Shown: positions 53,923 to 62,544 of the stretch, in pieces
Numbering within the stretch: position 1 is the stretch's first letter
Layout: the number at the start of each line of letters is the position of its first letter
From: an uncultured Flavobacteriaceae bacterium
GTDB lineage: Bacteria; Bacteroidota; Bacteroidia; Flavobacteriales; Flavobacteriaceae
Direction of reading: 5' to 3'
Assembly (NCBI GenBank): GCA_947494825.1
Contig: CANLWN010000002.1
Span: 124,001 to 188,000 of the forward strand
Length of the DNA stretch: 64,000 bases
The notes under the pieces: model-generated
The model's input: only the letters and a program-made list of their open reading frames with translations
The model's database searches: none
What the model was told of the DNA's origin: nothing
Position numbers and translations under genes: made by a program

Positions 53923-54939
53923 ATGAATTTAAAGGATATCAAAGCCATTAGGTCATTATTCTCCAAGCCGCTGAAAATGGTTATAGTACCCCATAAAAAT
54001 CCAGATGGGGATGCAATTGGATCTACTTTGGGTCTCTGGCATTACCTTAAAGGTCTAGGGCACGAGGCCACCATTATCTCACCTAACGACTATCCCAAGT
54101 TTTTAAAATGGATGTCTGGAAATGAACAGATCATAAATTTTGAAAAGGACCATGCCCAGTCCAAAAAGCTGATCGATGAAGCTGCGGTTATTTTCACTTT
54201 AGACTTTAACCATTTGGGCAGAATAGGACAAATGCAAACCGCTCTGGAGGAGGCATCGGCCACCTTCGTTATGATCGACCATCACCAAAATCCAGGTAAG
54301 TACGCACATATCACCTATTCTGATGTCAACATGAGTTCTACCTGTGAAATGGTCTACAATTTCATCGGTGCCATGGGCGATGTGGACAAGATTACCCCGG
54401 ATATTGCCAATTGTCTGTATACCGGTATCATGACCGACACCGGATCGTTTAAATTTTCGTCCACTACAAGCAGAACGCACCGTGTGGTGGCGGATCTTAT
54501 TGATAAGGGCGCCAATAATACCGAGATCCATAACAAGGTTTACGATACAAATACCCCGGGAAGGTTGCATCTTTTGGGCTGTGCCTTGAAAAACATGGTC
54601 ATCCTTAAGCAGTACGGGACGGCCTATATTACCCTGACCCAGGAAGAACTGGATGCCTACAAATATAAAAAAGGGGACACCGAAGGTTTTGTAAATTATG
54701 GACTCACCCTGGAAGGTATCCGTTTTGCGGTAATTTTCATAGAAAATCGCGACGAGGGTATTATCAAAATCTCCTTCCGGTCCGAAGGGGACTTTTCGGT
54801 GAACGAGTTTGCTCGGGCACATTTTCAGGGAGGTGGCCATACCAACGCCGCTGGGGGCAAGAGCGAGCTGGGCATGCAGGAGACCACGGACTATTTTGTA
54901 TCGCTGCTGGAGGATTATAAGCACAAGATAAAAGTATGA
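53923..54939 (+). CDS. DHH-family phosphoesterase (NrnA-like oligoribonuclease/pAp phosphatase)
   Basis: The 338-residue protein has a DHH domain with HKNPDGDAIGSTLGL, FTLDFNHLGRIG, VMIDHHQNP and GIMTDTGSFKFS as metal-binding motifs. A DHHA1 domain closes with GGGHTNAAGG. NrnA enzymes degrade very short RNA and dephosphorylate pAp. It overlaps gldI by four bases (ATGA); this gene order is seen in other flavobacteria and does not by itself imply a shared function. Confidence 0.92.
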   Translation: MNLKDIKAIRSLFSKPLKMVIVPHKNPDGDAIGSTLGLWHYLKGLGHEATIISPNDYPKFLKWMSGNEQIINFEKDHAQSKKLIDEAAVIFTLDFNHLGRIGQMQTALEEASATFVMIDHHQNPGKYAHITYSDVNMSSTCEMVYNFIGAMGDVDKITPDIANCLYTGIMTDTGSFKFSSTTSRTHRVVADLIDKGANNTEIHNKVYDTNTPGRLHLLGCALKNMVILKQYGTAYITLTQEELDAYKYKKGDTEGFVNYGLTLEGIRFAVIFIENRDEGIIKISFRSEGDFSVNEFARAHFQGGGHTNAAGGKSELGMQETTDYFVSLLEDYKHKIKV

Positions 54940-55490
54940 TACGACCACTTGTATTTCTACTGTTGGCCCTTGGGCTGATGAGTTGTGGCGGGCCTGAAGC
55001 CCGAAGACCTGTAAAGGTAAAGACGGGGAGTTTTATCAAGGAATCCGTAGAAAGAAACCGACAGCTCCTGGCAGCGGAAGAAAAAATGATACAGGATATC
55101 ATTGCGCAGGATTCCGCACACACCTATTTGTCCAGTGCCAACAGTTCTTGGTATTATTATGAAACCAAGAACGGGGATACGGACTATGTTCCGGAAACGG
55201 ATGATCTGGTGGTGCTTACTTACAATGTGGTAAGTTTTACCAATGATACGCTCTATCGGGCAGAGGATATTGGGCCAGTACGATATAAAGTGGACAAACA
55301 GGAACTTTTCCCTGGATTAAGAAATAGTGTGAAACTTCTCAAGGAGGGTGAAACCGCAACTTTTTTGTTTCCTTCCTCGATGGCCTTTGGTTACCATGGG
55401 GATAACGACCAAATCGGTCCCAATGTCCCCATAAAATCTACTATTTCCCTGCTTCAAATCATTAAACAAAAGGATAGTATTCAAAATTAA
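54936..55490 (+). CDS. gldI: Gliding motility lipoprotein GldI (FKBP-type peptidyl-prolyl isomerase)
   Basis: The 184-residue product has a lipoprotein signal (LGLMSCGG) and an FKBP-type domain in the second half: VVLTYNVVSFTNDTLY, QELFPGLRNSVKLLKEGETATFLFPS, AFGYHGDNDQIGPNVPIKSTI. GldI is one of the gliding/type IX secretion lipoproteins defined in Flavobacterium johnsoniae and may help fold exported Gld or Spr proteins. It sits between the DHH gene and a second isomerase gene, four bases downstream. Confidence 0.9.
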   Translation: MIRPLVFLLLALGLMSCGGPEARRPVKVKTGSFIKESVERNRQLLAAEEKMIQDIIAQDSAHTYLSSANSSWYYYETKNGDTDYVPETDDLVVLTYNVVSFTNDTLYRAEDIGPVRYKVDKQELFPGLRNSVKLLKEGETATFLFPSSMAFGYHGDNDQIGPNVPIKSTISLLQIIKQKDSIQN

Positions 55491-55494
55491 CACC

Positions 55495-56631
55495 ATGATA
55501 AAACGAAAACGAATGAAAAATCTAGCCCCTTTAGTCTTAGCCGTAGGTATGTTATTGGCAAGTTGCAAATCTAGTCAGCACGCCGATTTGGGCGAGGGCC
55601 TGTTTGCCGATATTGAAACCAACAAAGGGGTCATTGTATTAAAATTGGAACACGAAAAAACCCCTGTTACAGTAGCCAATTTTGTTTCCTTGGCAGAGGG
55701 TACCAATCCCTTCGTCAGTGAACAATACAAGGAGAAAAAATACTATGAGGGCGTTATCTTCCATCGGGTCATCAAAGATTTTATGATTCAAGGAGGCGAC
55801 CCTACCGGTACGGGTAGTGGCAATCCTGGATACCGGTTCAAAGATGAGTTCAACGACTCCTTGACCCACCACAAAGCGGGAATACTCTCCATGGCAAACT
55901 CAGGGCCTACCACGAACGGAAGCCAGTTTTTTATCACGCATAAGGAAACGCCCTTCCTGGATGGTAGACATACCGTCTTTGGTGAAGTCGTGGAGGGCAT
56001 GAACATTGTGGATTCCATTGCCAATATGCCCACTTCCCAAGACCCTGGCAAAAAGGACAGGCCCGTTACCGATGTGGTAATGAACAAGGTAGAAATTATC
56101 CGTAATGGAAAAGAAGCCAAAAAATTTGATGCGGTACAGATCATGACAGATTATTTTGCCGAGGAGGAAGCCAAGGTAAAAGCCCTGGAAAAGGCAATTA
56201 CCGATTTTGCCGCTGAGTTGTCCGAACAAAAGGAGGAGGCAGAAGATCTACCTTCGGGCCTTAAGATCTATTCCTTGACCAAGGGGGAAGGCGAAAAACC
56301 CAAAATTGGACAGCAAGTACTGGTCAATTATGCGGGATGGCTTGCCGACGGGAACCTGTTCGATAGCAATTATGAAGAAGTAGCCACCAAGTTTGGCAAA
56401 TATGACCCCAGAAGAAAACAGCAGGGCGGCTATACGTCCGTTCCCATGAGTTTTAGCCCCGACTCCAGACTGATTGCCGGTTTTAAGGAAGGGCTGCTGT
56501 CTATGGAGGTAGGGGATAAAATTAGGATATTTATTCCCCCTCATTTAGGTTACGGACCTCAGGGCGGGGGACCCATTCCCCCGAATGCCGATCTGGTCTT
56601 TGACCTGGAAATTGTGGGAATCGCGGAGTAG
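55495..56631 (+). CDS. Two-domain peptidyl-prolyl isomerase lipoprotein: cyclophilin plus FKBP
   Basis: The 378-residue protein has a lipobox (LLASC near residue 24), a cyclophilin domain (about 35-205; VIFHRVIKDFMIQGGDPTGTGSG, NGSQFFITHKETPFLDGRHTVFG split into shorter recognised parts) and an FKBP domain (about 265-378; VLVNYAGWLADGNLFDSN, AGFKEGLLSMEVGDKIRIF). Both catalyse proline isomerisation by different folds. With gldI it forms an envelope folding pair. Starts at 55495 and 55513 both give a lipoprotein signal. Confidence 0.92.
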   Translation: MIKRKRMKNLAPLVLAVGMLLASCKSSQHADLGEGLFADIETNKGVIVLKLEHEKTPVTVANFVSLAEGTNPFVSEQYKEKKYYEGVIFHRVIKDFMIQGGDPTGTGSGNPGYRFKDEFNDSLTHHKAGILSMANSGPTTNGSQFFITHKETPFLDGRHTVFGEVVEGMNIVDSIANMPTSQDPGKKDRPVTDVVMNKVEIIRNGKEAKKFDAVQIMTDYFAEEEAKVKALEKAITDFAAELSEQKEEAEDLPSGLKIYSLTKGEGEKPKIGQQVLVNYAGWLADGNLFDSNYEEVATKFGKYDPRRKQQGGYTSVPMSFSPDSRLIAGFKEGLLSMEVGDKIRIFIPPHLGYGPQGGGPIPPNADLVFDLEIVGIAE

Positions 56632-56680
56632 TTCCCTTTGAACATAAACATTGAAGGGGCTGTCCAAATAGTACCTAGCA

Positions 56681-56738
56681 GTCCTTTCGAGCGCCCACCT
56701 CCCGGAGTCTCGTACGGAGGGCAGGCCGCTCGATGTGA
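56681..56738. repeat. Large palindromic repeat between convergent genes
   Basis: TCGAGCG (56687-56693) and CGCTCGA (56727-56733) are inverted around a GC-rich centre that itself contains CCTCCCGGAG and CGTACGGAGG. GTC and GAC form the outer ends. It lies between the convergent isomerase and pepD genes and could form a hairpin that stops transcription from both sides. It resembles interspersed palindromes of flavobacteria. Confidence 0.55.
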
Positions 56739-56754
56739 CCGTTTTCAGTTTTTT

Positions 56755-58227
56755 TCAGACCGCCTTTTCTTTTTCCGGTATATGCTTCAAAATGTTTACC
56801 AGGAATTTCCAGAATTTCTGTACGGAAGTGATGCTGGCGCGCTCATCGGGAGAATGCGCTCCTTTTATCGTGGGGCCGAAACTGATCATATCCATATGGG
56901 GGTAGTTCCTTCCCAGGATGCCACATTCCAATCCGGCATGACAGGCCACTACTTTGGGGCTTGCCTGGAACAATTGCTCATATTGTGTTTCCAAAACACT
57001 TAAAATAACGGAATCCGGATTGGGGTTCCAGCCGGGATAGTTCCCGTCGAAACGTACCTGAAAGTCGCCCGATTCAAAAACCACCTTCAGGGCGTTGGCC
57101 AATTCCATTTTCGCCGAGTCCACTGAGGACCGGGTAAGGCAGCCTATAGAGATTTTCCCCTCCTTCACTTCCACTCGGGCAATATTGTTGGACGTTTCTA
57201 CCAGATCCTCCATTGTGGTGCTCATAGCGTATACCCCGTTATGTGCGGTATGTACGGCTCTAAGCAATTGCTCTTGAACGGCGGTCCCCATGACATTTTT
57301 AGGGATTTCCATAGGCTCCAAAATCAGCTCCATGCCTGGTTCCTTGTCTGGAAACTCCGCTTTTAGCACAGTCGCCCACGACTTAAAGTCACGCTCTAAA
57401 TCCCGGGCTTTTCCGGTTTCAAGGACCACCTCGGCAAAACTCTCCCTGGGGATGGCATTCCGAAGTCCCCCACCATTCAAAGCGGCAATGCGAAGCCCGT
57501 GGTTGGCCGTGCTTTTAAAAAGCAAGCGGTTCATAAGCTTATTGGCATTGGCCAACCCTTTATGGATATCCATACCACTATGCCCGCCCTGTAGGCCTTT
57601 TACTCCAATCCGATAACCGATGAACCCATCGGGGACCGTTTCCTCCGTATAACTGCGTGAGGCGGTTACATCTATTCCCCCGGCACAACCGATATCGATC
57701 TCATCATCTTCCTCCGTATCCAAATTCAATAAAATAGCACCCTTCAAAATTCCTGCTTCCAAGCCCATGGCTCCTGTCATACCCGTCTCCTCATCTATAG
57801 TGAACAGTGCCTCCAATGCGGGATGTGGTACCGTGGTGCTCTCCAGCAGGGCCATAATAGCGGCCACACCCAGGCCATTGTCCGCACCCAGCGTGGTTCC
57901 CTCGGCCCTTACCCAGTCGTTTTCCACCCTCATGCAAATCCCTTCGGTGTCAAAATCAAATTCGGTCTCGGCATTTTTTTGATGTACCATGTCCAAATGG
58001 GATTGTAAGGTCACCGTCTGCCTATTCTCCATTCCGGGGGTAGCCTCTTTCCGGATAATGACATTGCCCACACCATCCTTGAAGGTCTCCAAGTGAAGGG
58101 AATTGCCAAAATTGAGCATAAATTGGATAACCCGTTCCTCTTTTTTCGAGGGCCGGGGCACGGCATTCAAAGCTGCAAAATTCCCCCAGACTTCCCGAGG
58201 TTCCAGCAGCGACACTTGTTCATTCAT
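56755..58227 (-). CDS. pepD: Aminoacyl-histidine dipeptidase (M20 family, PepD)
   Basis: The 490-residue metallopeptidase has LQSHLDMVHQK with the zinc-binding histidine, TLGADNGLGVA with the bridging aspartate, and FTIDEETGMTGAMGL with the catalytic glutamate pair. The start is PRPSKKEERVIQFML. It splits dipeptides such as carnosine-like Xaa-His. No signal peptide is seen, so it is cytoplasmic. It is a single gene, divergent from the DUF3810 gene. Confidence 0.94.
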   Translation of the reverse strand: MNEQVSLLEPREVWGNFAALNAVPRPSKKEERVIQFMLNFGNSLHLETFKDGVGNVIIRKEATPGMENRQTVTLQSHLDMVHQKNAETEFDFDTEGICMRVENDWVRAEGTTLGADNGLGVAAIMALLESTTVPHPALEALFTIDEETGMTGAMGLEAGILKGAILLNLDTEEDDEIDIGCAGGIDVTASRSYTEETVPDGFIGYRIGVKGLQGGHSGMDIHKGLANANKLMNRLLFKSTANHGLRIAALNGGGLRNAIPRESFAEVVLETGKARDLERDFKSWATVLKAEFPDKEPGMELILEPMEIPKNVMGTAVQEQLLRAVHTAHNGVYAMSTTMEDLVETSNNIARVEVKEGKISIGCLTRSSVDSAKMELANALKVVFESGDFQVRFDGNYPGWNPNPDSVILSVLETQYEQLFQASPKVVACHAGLECGILGRNYPHMDMISFGPTIKGAHSPDERASITSVQKFWKFLVNILKHIPEKEKAV

Positions 58228-58302
58228 AATACAAATTTAGTCCGTTCCAAAAATACGGTATTGAACGAAAAGTGTGTGCTATATTTAACTAATTTTGACT
58301 TG

Positions 58303-59370
58303 ATGGACAATCGAATAAAAAATGGCATTGCACTCGCCCTTATCCCCCAAATCTTTCTGGTGAAATGGCTTGGCAGTTACCCCGAATTCATTGAGAACTA
58401 TTACAGCAAAGGACTGTATCCGCTTATTTCCAAATTTTTCCGGATACTGTTTGGGTGGATTCCCTTTTCTATGGGCGATATCGTCTATGCCCTGCTCTTA
58501 TTTTTGGTACTGCGCTATCTTTTTATACGGCGAAGGCAGATCAAGAACAATCTCAGGTCCTTTGGCCGCGATGTAATCATGGTTTTATCCGTAGCTTACT
58601 TTACTTTTCACCTGCTTTGGGGGCTCAATTACTATCGGCAACCCATACTAACTCCTTTGAACCTCCAAGAAAACCATAGCAAGAAGGAATTGGTCCAGTT
58701 CGTTGAAAGACTCATTGAAAAGACCAATGAAATTCAATTTGCCATTACGTCCGACACGGCCCAGATGGTAAAAATCCCCTACGACAAACAAGAAATTAGG
58801 GAAAGAACGGTGAAGGGATATCAGAAGTTGGGAAAGGAATACCCCTTTTTGACCTACAACACCGCCAGTCTCAAAAATTCGCTCTTTAGCCTCCCGCTTA
58901 CCTATATGGGCTATGGAGGATACCTCAATCCCTTTACCCATGAGGCCCAGGTAAACGCAAAACTCCCTGACTTTAGGTTTCCCGTGATCTGTGGACATGA
59001 AGTAGGGCACCAATTGGGGTATTCAGCGGAAAACGAGACCAACTTTATTGGGTATCTGGTGACTGTGAACAATGAGGACCCTTATTTTCAATATGCGGCC
59101 TATGCTTACGCCCTGGGGTATTGCCTCAGCGATATTAAGCGTAAGGATGAGGCTAGCTTTCAGCAACTGTACAAACAGCTGAACACAGGCACCAAAAAGA
59201 ACTTTCAAGAGGTCAATGATTTTTGGGAAGCCTATGAAAATCCATTAGAACCCGTATTCAAATCCGTTTTTAATTCCTTTTTAAAGGCCAACAACCAGCA
59301 AGATGGCATCAAAAGCTACAGCAAGGTGGTTTCCCTGCTAGTGGCCTACCATGCCAAGCACGCGCTATAA
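58303..59370 (+). CDS. DUF3810 membrane protein with HEVGH motif
   Basis: From the ATG at 58303 the 355-residue protein has three N-terminal membrane segments (about 8-25, 50-75, 90-112) and a large outer domain. This holds CGHEVGHQLGYSAENETNFIGYL, a zinc-metalloprotease-like HExxH with a downstream glutamate. The family is DUF3810; peptidase activity is plausible but unproven. The open frame to 58093 runs into pepD and adds non-homologous residues. Confidence 0.85.
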   Translation: MDNRIKNGIALALIPQIFLVKWLGSYPEFIENYYSKGLYPLISKFFRILFGWIPFSMGDIVYALLLFLVLRYLFIRRRQIKNNLRSFGRDVIMVLSVAYFTFHLLWGLNYYRQPILTPLNLQENHSKKELVQFVERLIEKTNEIQFAITSDTAQMVKIPYDKQEIRERTVKGYQKLGKEYPFLTYNTASLKNSLFSLPLTYMGYGGYLNPFTHEAQVNAKLPDFRFPVICGHEVGHQLGYSAENETNFIGYLVTVNNEDPYFQYAAYAYALGYCLSDIKRKDEASFQQLYKQLNTGTKKNFQEVNDFWEAYENPLEPVFKSVFNSFLKANNQQDGIKSYSKVVSLLVAYHAKHAL

Positions 59371-59423
59371 AACCCGGAAATCTTGCCCAAACAATTTCTG
59401 TGGCCGATAAGGACCATTTGCTA

Positions 59424-60233
59424 TCACTGGGTTTTACCCACAACCACCTTGGCGGTCTCGGGCTTGGCAAAGAAGGCGTCGGGTTTAGCGGTTTCGCTGA
59501 GCACTACATTTTCGAAGGGAACCGTACTCTTGGCTTCCTTGATATCCCTGCCTTCATAGGCGTGCCAGGTAATGGATCGCGGCAAAATTACACCGGCTAC
59601 TTCCATCCAATCGTTATAGCGGATCCATTTGACGTTGTCCGACTTTTCCCCGCTCCTGTAGGTTACGGTATAGCCCAACCAGGTCATTTGATAGGTTTCG
59701 GGATCGTAATGAATAAAATACTCGTCCTTATAGGAAGTTCCTACCCCTACCTCATAACGTATTCGAACACCTGGGTAATGTTTTCCCTGAAATACCAGAT
59801 CTTCGGTTTCACCGTACACAATTCCCTTATCCGCCAGTATAAATGGCATCGCATAGAAATAAAACATCAGGTTGTGATAGAACACCGGATCTCCATCATA
59901 GCTGTCGTTTTCATCGAGCAGCCACACCTTCTCACCATCGAATCCCATTGAAAAATTTAATGCATCGATCCGGTCCTTTCGGGAGTACAGGTTGGTGGTA
60001 TGCGTTTCCTTGCCATTGGCTTTGGGCATATCGTACACCAAACTTTTTTTACCCCGCCACGCGCTTATACCGCCATGGGCCTCGAAGACTTTTTGCAAGG
60101 CGTTGGGATATCTGGATTCCGCTGTTTGGGACATTGTTTTAGAGGCCTCTTCTTGGTCTTTATGGGCCTTGGGTTGCTCCTTGCAAGAGATGAGCATCAA
60201 AAAAAACATGAGAAAAACTGATAGTGGTTTCAT
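59424..60233 (-). CDS. DUF6503 lipoprotein
   Basis: From the start at 60233 the 269-residue product has a lipoprotein signal (FLMLISCKEQ) and the DUF6503 domain, with EAHGGISAWRGKKSLVYDM, FGMGFDGEKVW-like SMGFDGEKVWLLDE, and DPVFYHNLMFYFYAMPF. The fold resembles the LolA/outer-membrane lipoprotein carrier class, and a lipid-handling role is possible. The first 16 residues of the longer frame (to 60281) are basic and not part of the family. Confidence 0.8.
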   Translation of the reverse strand: MKPLSVFLMFFLMLISCKEQPKAHKDQEEASKTMSQTAESRYPNALQKVFEAHGGISAWRGKKSLVYDMPKANGKETHTTNLYSRKDRIDALNFSMGFDGEKVWLLDENDSYDGDPVFYHNLMFYFYAMPFILADKGIVYGETEDLVFQGKHYPGVRIRYEVGVGTSYKDEYFIHYDPETYQMTWLGYTVTYRSGEKSDNVKWIRYNDWMEVAGVILPRSITWHAYEGRDIKEAKSTVPFENVVLSETAKPDAFFAKPETAKVVVGKTQ

Positions 60234-60402
60234 TTGTCTGTGTTTATGACGTTTTACGTGATTTGTATGTTTCCCTTTCAAATGTAGTGCATCTGTAAAA
60301 ATTTCAGGGGGTTTCCCAAATTGTTCCAGCGCATTTTACAGTATTTGTTTAACATATCACAGCTTTTGTCGTGCATGCTGTATTTTGTTTACGCGATTCT
60401 CC

Positions 60403-60410
60403 TATTTTTG
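60403..60410 (+). promoter_or_regulatory. -7 element abutting the TrmH-family gene start
   Basis: TATTTTTG ends five bases before the ATG at 60416 and eight bases before a second ATG at 60419. A TTTG at 60384-60387 is 15 bases upstream, a little short of the usual spacing. A leaderless or very short-leader mRNA is implied. Confidence 0.5.
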
Positions 60411-60415
60411 TTCCA

Positions 60416-61228
60416 ATGATGAAAACGGTACGTATAAGCAGTGTTCAAAACCCGATGATCAAAAGGGCCCTATTGCTAAAGGAAAAATCCCGGGAACGAA
60501 AAAAAAGCGGTCTTTTTGTTCTTGAAGGGATTCGAGAGCTTCAGCTGGCATTGCGGGGGGGCATTGTGTTGGAAACCTTCTTTTACTGTCCGGAAATTAT
60601 AAGGCAGGAAATCTTGGATTCCCTAGGCCTGCATCAGTTTTCAGCATTGAAAAAGATAGAGGTTTCCAGGGAAGTCTATCAAAAATTGGCCCACAGGGAA
60701 ACCACAGAGGGCATTTTTGCCATTGGAAAATCGAAAACCCATACCTTAGATCAGCTTATATTTAAACGTAAAAGACCCTTGATCTTAATTGCCCAGGCAC
60801 CGGAAAAGCCTGGAAATATTGGAGCTCTTCTGCGTACGGCGGATGCCGCTGATCTTGATGCCGTTATCATTGCCGACCCAAAAACCGATCTTTACAATCC
60901 AAACATTATTAGGTCAAGTGTGGGCTGCGTTTTCACAACCCCCATTGCCTTGGGTTCTTCCGCCCAGATTATTCGTTTTTTACAAGAAAACCAAATTGCG
61001 ATATACGGAGCGGCACTGTCCGCTTCAAAGCATTACGTGGAGGTAGATTTTAAATGTGCCTGTGCCATTGTTCTGGGAACGGAGGCCACCGGGCTTTCCC
61101 CTGAATGGCTTGAAAAATCGGACCAAAACATCATAATCCCCATGCTAGGTGAAATTGACTCCATGAATGTTTCCGTATCGGCGGCAATACTTATCTTTGA
61201 AGCAAAGCGACAGCGAGATTTTAGCTAA
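60416..61228 (+). CDS. TrmH/SpoU-family RNA methyltransferase
   Basis: The 270-residue protein has an RNA-binding N-terminal part (about 1-95; RERKKSGLFVLEGIRELQLAL) and a SPOUT knot domain (about 115-265). The motifs are APEKPGNIGALLRTADAADL, VLGTEATGLSPEW and IPMLGEIDSMNVSVSAAI, where the cofactor S-adenosylmethionine binds. It would 2'-O-methylate rRNA or tRNA; the target base is unknown. Starts at 60416 and 60419 are equally likely; the frame to 60371 lies upstream of the promoter. Confidence 0.92.
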   Translation: MMKTVRISSVQNPMIKRALLLKEKSRERKKSGLFVLEGIRELQLALRGGIVLETFFYCPEIIRQEILDSLGLHQFSALKKIEVSREVYQKLAHRETTEGIFAIGKSKTHTLDQLIFKRKRPLILIAQAPEKPGNIGALLRTADAADLDAVIIADPKTDLYNPNIIRSSVGCVFTTPIALGSSAQIIRFLQENQIAIYGAALSASKHYVEVDFKCACAIVLGTEATGLSPEWLEKSDQNIIIPMLGEIDSMNVSVSAAILIFEAKRQRDFS

Positions 61229-61270
61229 GGAAAACAAGCTGTTATAACCAAAAAGCGTATTTTGTCCCAA

Positions 61271-62503
61271 ATGGAAAGCAATAACCTATTTTATATCATC
61301 ATCGCCATATTGGTCCTTCAATTCTTGATAGAGACCCTTTTGGATCATCTTAACTCGCAAAAGTTCCGTGATCCGGTCCCCGAGGAATTGAACGACGTTT
61401 TTGATCAGAACGAGTACGTAAAATCCCAAAATTACAAGAGGATCAACCATCGTTTTGGAATATTGACCTCTACCTTTTCGTTGATACTTACCCTATCCTT
61501 TCTAAGCTTTGGAGGTTTTGAATGGATAGACGGCATGGCACGCGCGGTAACCGATAACGCCATTCTTGTGGCACTCCTCTTTTTCGGGATCATCATGATC
61601 GGAAGTGATGTGGCCGGCACCCCCTTCTCCTATTATCACACCTTTGTTATAGAGGAAAAATTCGGTTTTAACAAAACCTCCAAAAAACTGTTCTTTCTAG
61701 ACAAGCTTAAGGGATGGGCCATGACCGCTATATTGGGCGGGGGCATCTTGGCACTGATCATCTGGTTCTTTCAATGGGCGGGTACGGATTTTTGGATTTA
61801 TGCTTGGGGGGTCATCGCGCTCTTTTCTGTCTTTATGAATCTGTTCTACAGCAAACTGATTGTGCCCCTTTTTAACAAACAGACCCCACTGGAGGAAGGC
61901 AGTCTAAAAAGTAAGATAGAAGGTTACGCCAAAAAAGTGGGTTTTGAACTAAAGAACATATTCATCATTGATGGTTCCAAAAGGTCCACCAAGGCGAATG
62001 CTTATTTTTCGGGCTTCGGAAAAGAGAAACGGGTAACCTTGTACGATACCTTGATCCACGATCTGGAGGAAGAGGAAATCGTTGCGGTATTGGCCCATGA
62101 AGTAGGACATTACAAAAGAAAACACATCGTTTTTAATTTGACCGCCTCTGTCGTTTTGACAGGAATTACCTTGTTTATTCTATCCATATTCATCAATAAT
62201 CCGCAGGTCTCCCTGGCTATTGGGGTCTCTACACCCAGTTTTCATGCTGCCCTAATCGGGTTTGGTATTTTATACAGCCCCATTTCAGAAGTTACGGGAC
62301 TGGTCATGAACTATTTGTCCAGAAAGTTCGAATATGAGGCCGATGACTATGCCAAGAACACCTTTGCCGCCATGCCCTTGATCAGTTCGCTAAAAAAACT
62401 GTCCAAGAACAGTTTGAGCAACCTTACCCCCCATCCTGCCTATGTATTTATGCATTATTCACACCCCCCTCTTATCGCTAGAATACGGAATTTAAAGGCA
62501 TAG
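61271..62503 (+). CDS. M48-family metalloprotease (Ste24/CAAX prenyl protease-like)
   Basis: From the ATG at 61271 the 410-residue protein has about seven membrane segments and the zinc motif VLAHEVGHYKRKH near 275, with a further glutamate in KFEYEADDYAKN near 355. SKRSTKANAYFSGFGKEKRVTLYDTL precedes it, as in Ste24. Prokaryotic members take part in membrane protein quality control. The frame starts at a TTG at 61262, but the ATG nine bases later is preferred. It stands before the RelA/SpoT gene. Confidence 0.93.
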   Translation: MESNNLFYIIIAILVLQFLIETLLDHLNSQKFRDPVPEELNDVFDQNEYVKSQNYKRINHRFGILTSTFSLILTLSFLSFGGFEWIDGMARAVTDNAILVALLFFGIIMIGSDVAGTPFSYYHTFVIEEKFGFNKTSKKLFFLDKLKGWAMTAILGGGILALIIWFFQWAGTDFWIYAWGVIALFSVFMNLFYSKLIVPLFNKQTPLEEGSLKSKIEGYAKKVGFELKNIFIIDGSKRSTKANAYFSGFGKEKRVTLYDTLIHDLEEEEIVAVLAHEVGHYKRKHIVFNLTASVVLTGITLFILSIFINNPQVSLAIGVSTPSFHAALIGFGILYSPISEVTGLVMNYLSRKFEYEADDYAKNTFAAMPLISSLKKLSKNSLSNLTPHPAYVFMHYSHPPLIARIRNLKA

Positions 62504-62509
62504 TTTTTG

Positions 62510-62540
62510 TTGTCTACTCAATAAGATTGTGCTACTTTTA
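62510..62540 (+). promoter_or_regulatory. Possible promoter of the RelA/SpoT gene
   Basis: TTG (62510-62512), 20 bases, and TACTTTTA (62533-62540) resemble the Bacteroidota consensus with A instead of the last G. The ATG at 62545 lies four bases downstream. Confidence 0.4.
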
Positions 62541-62544
62541 ATAT

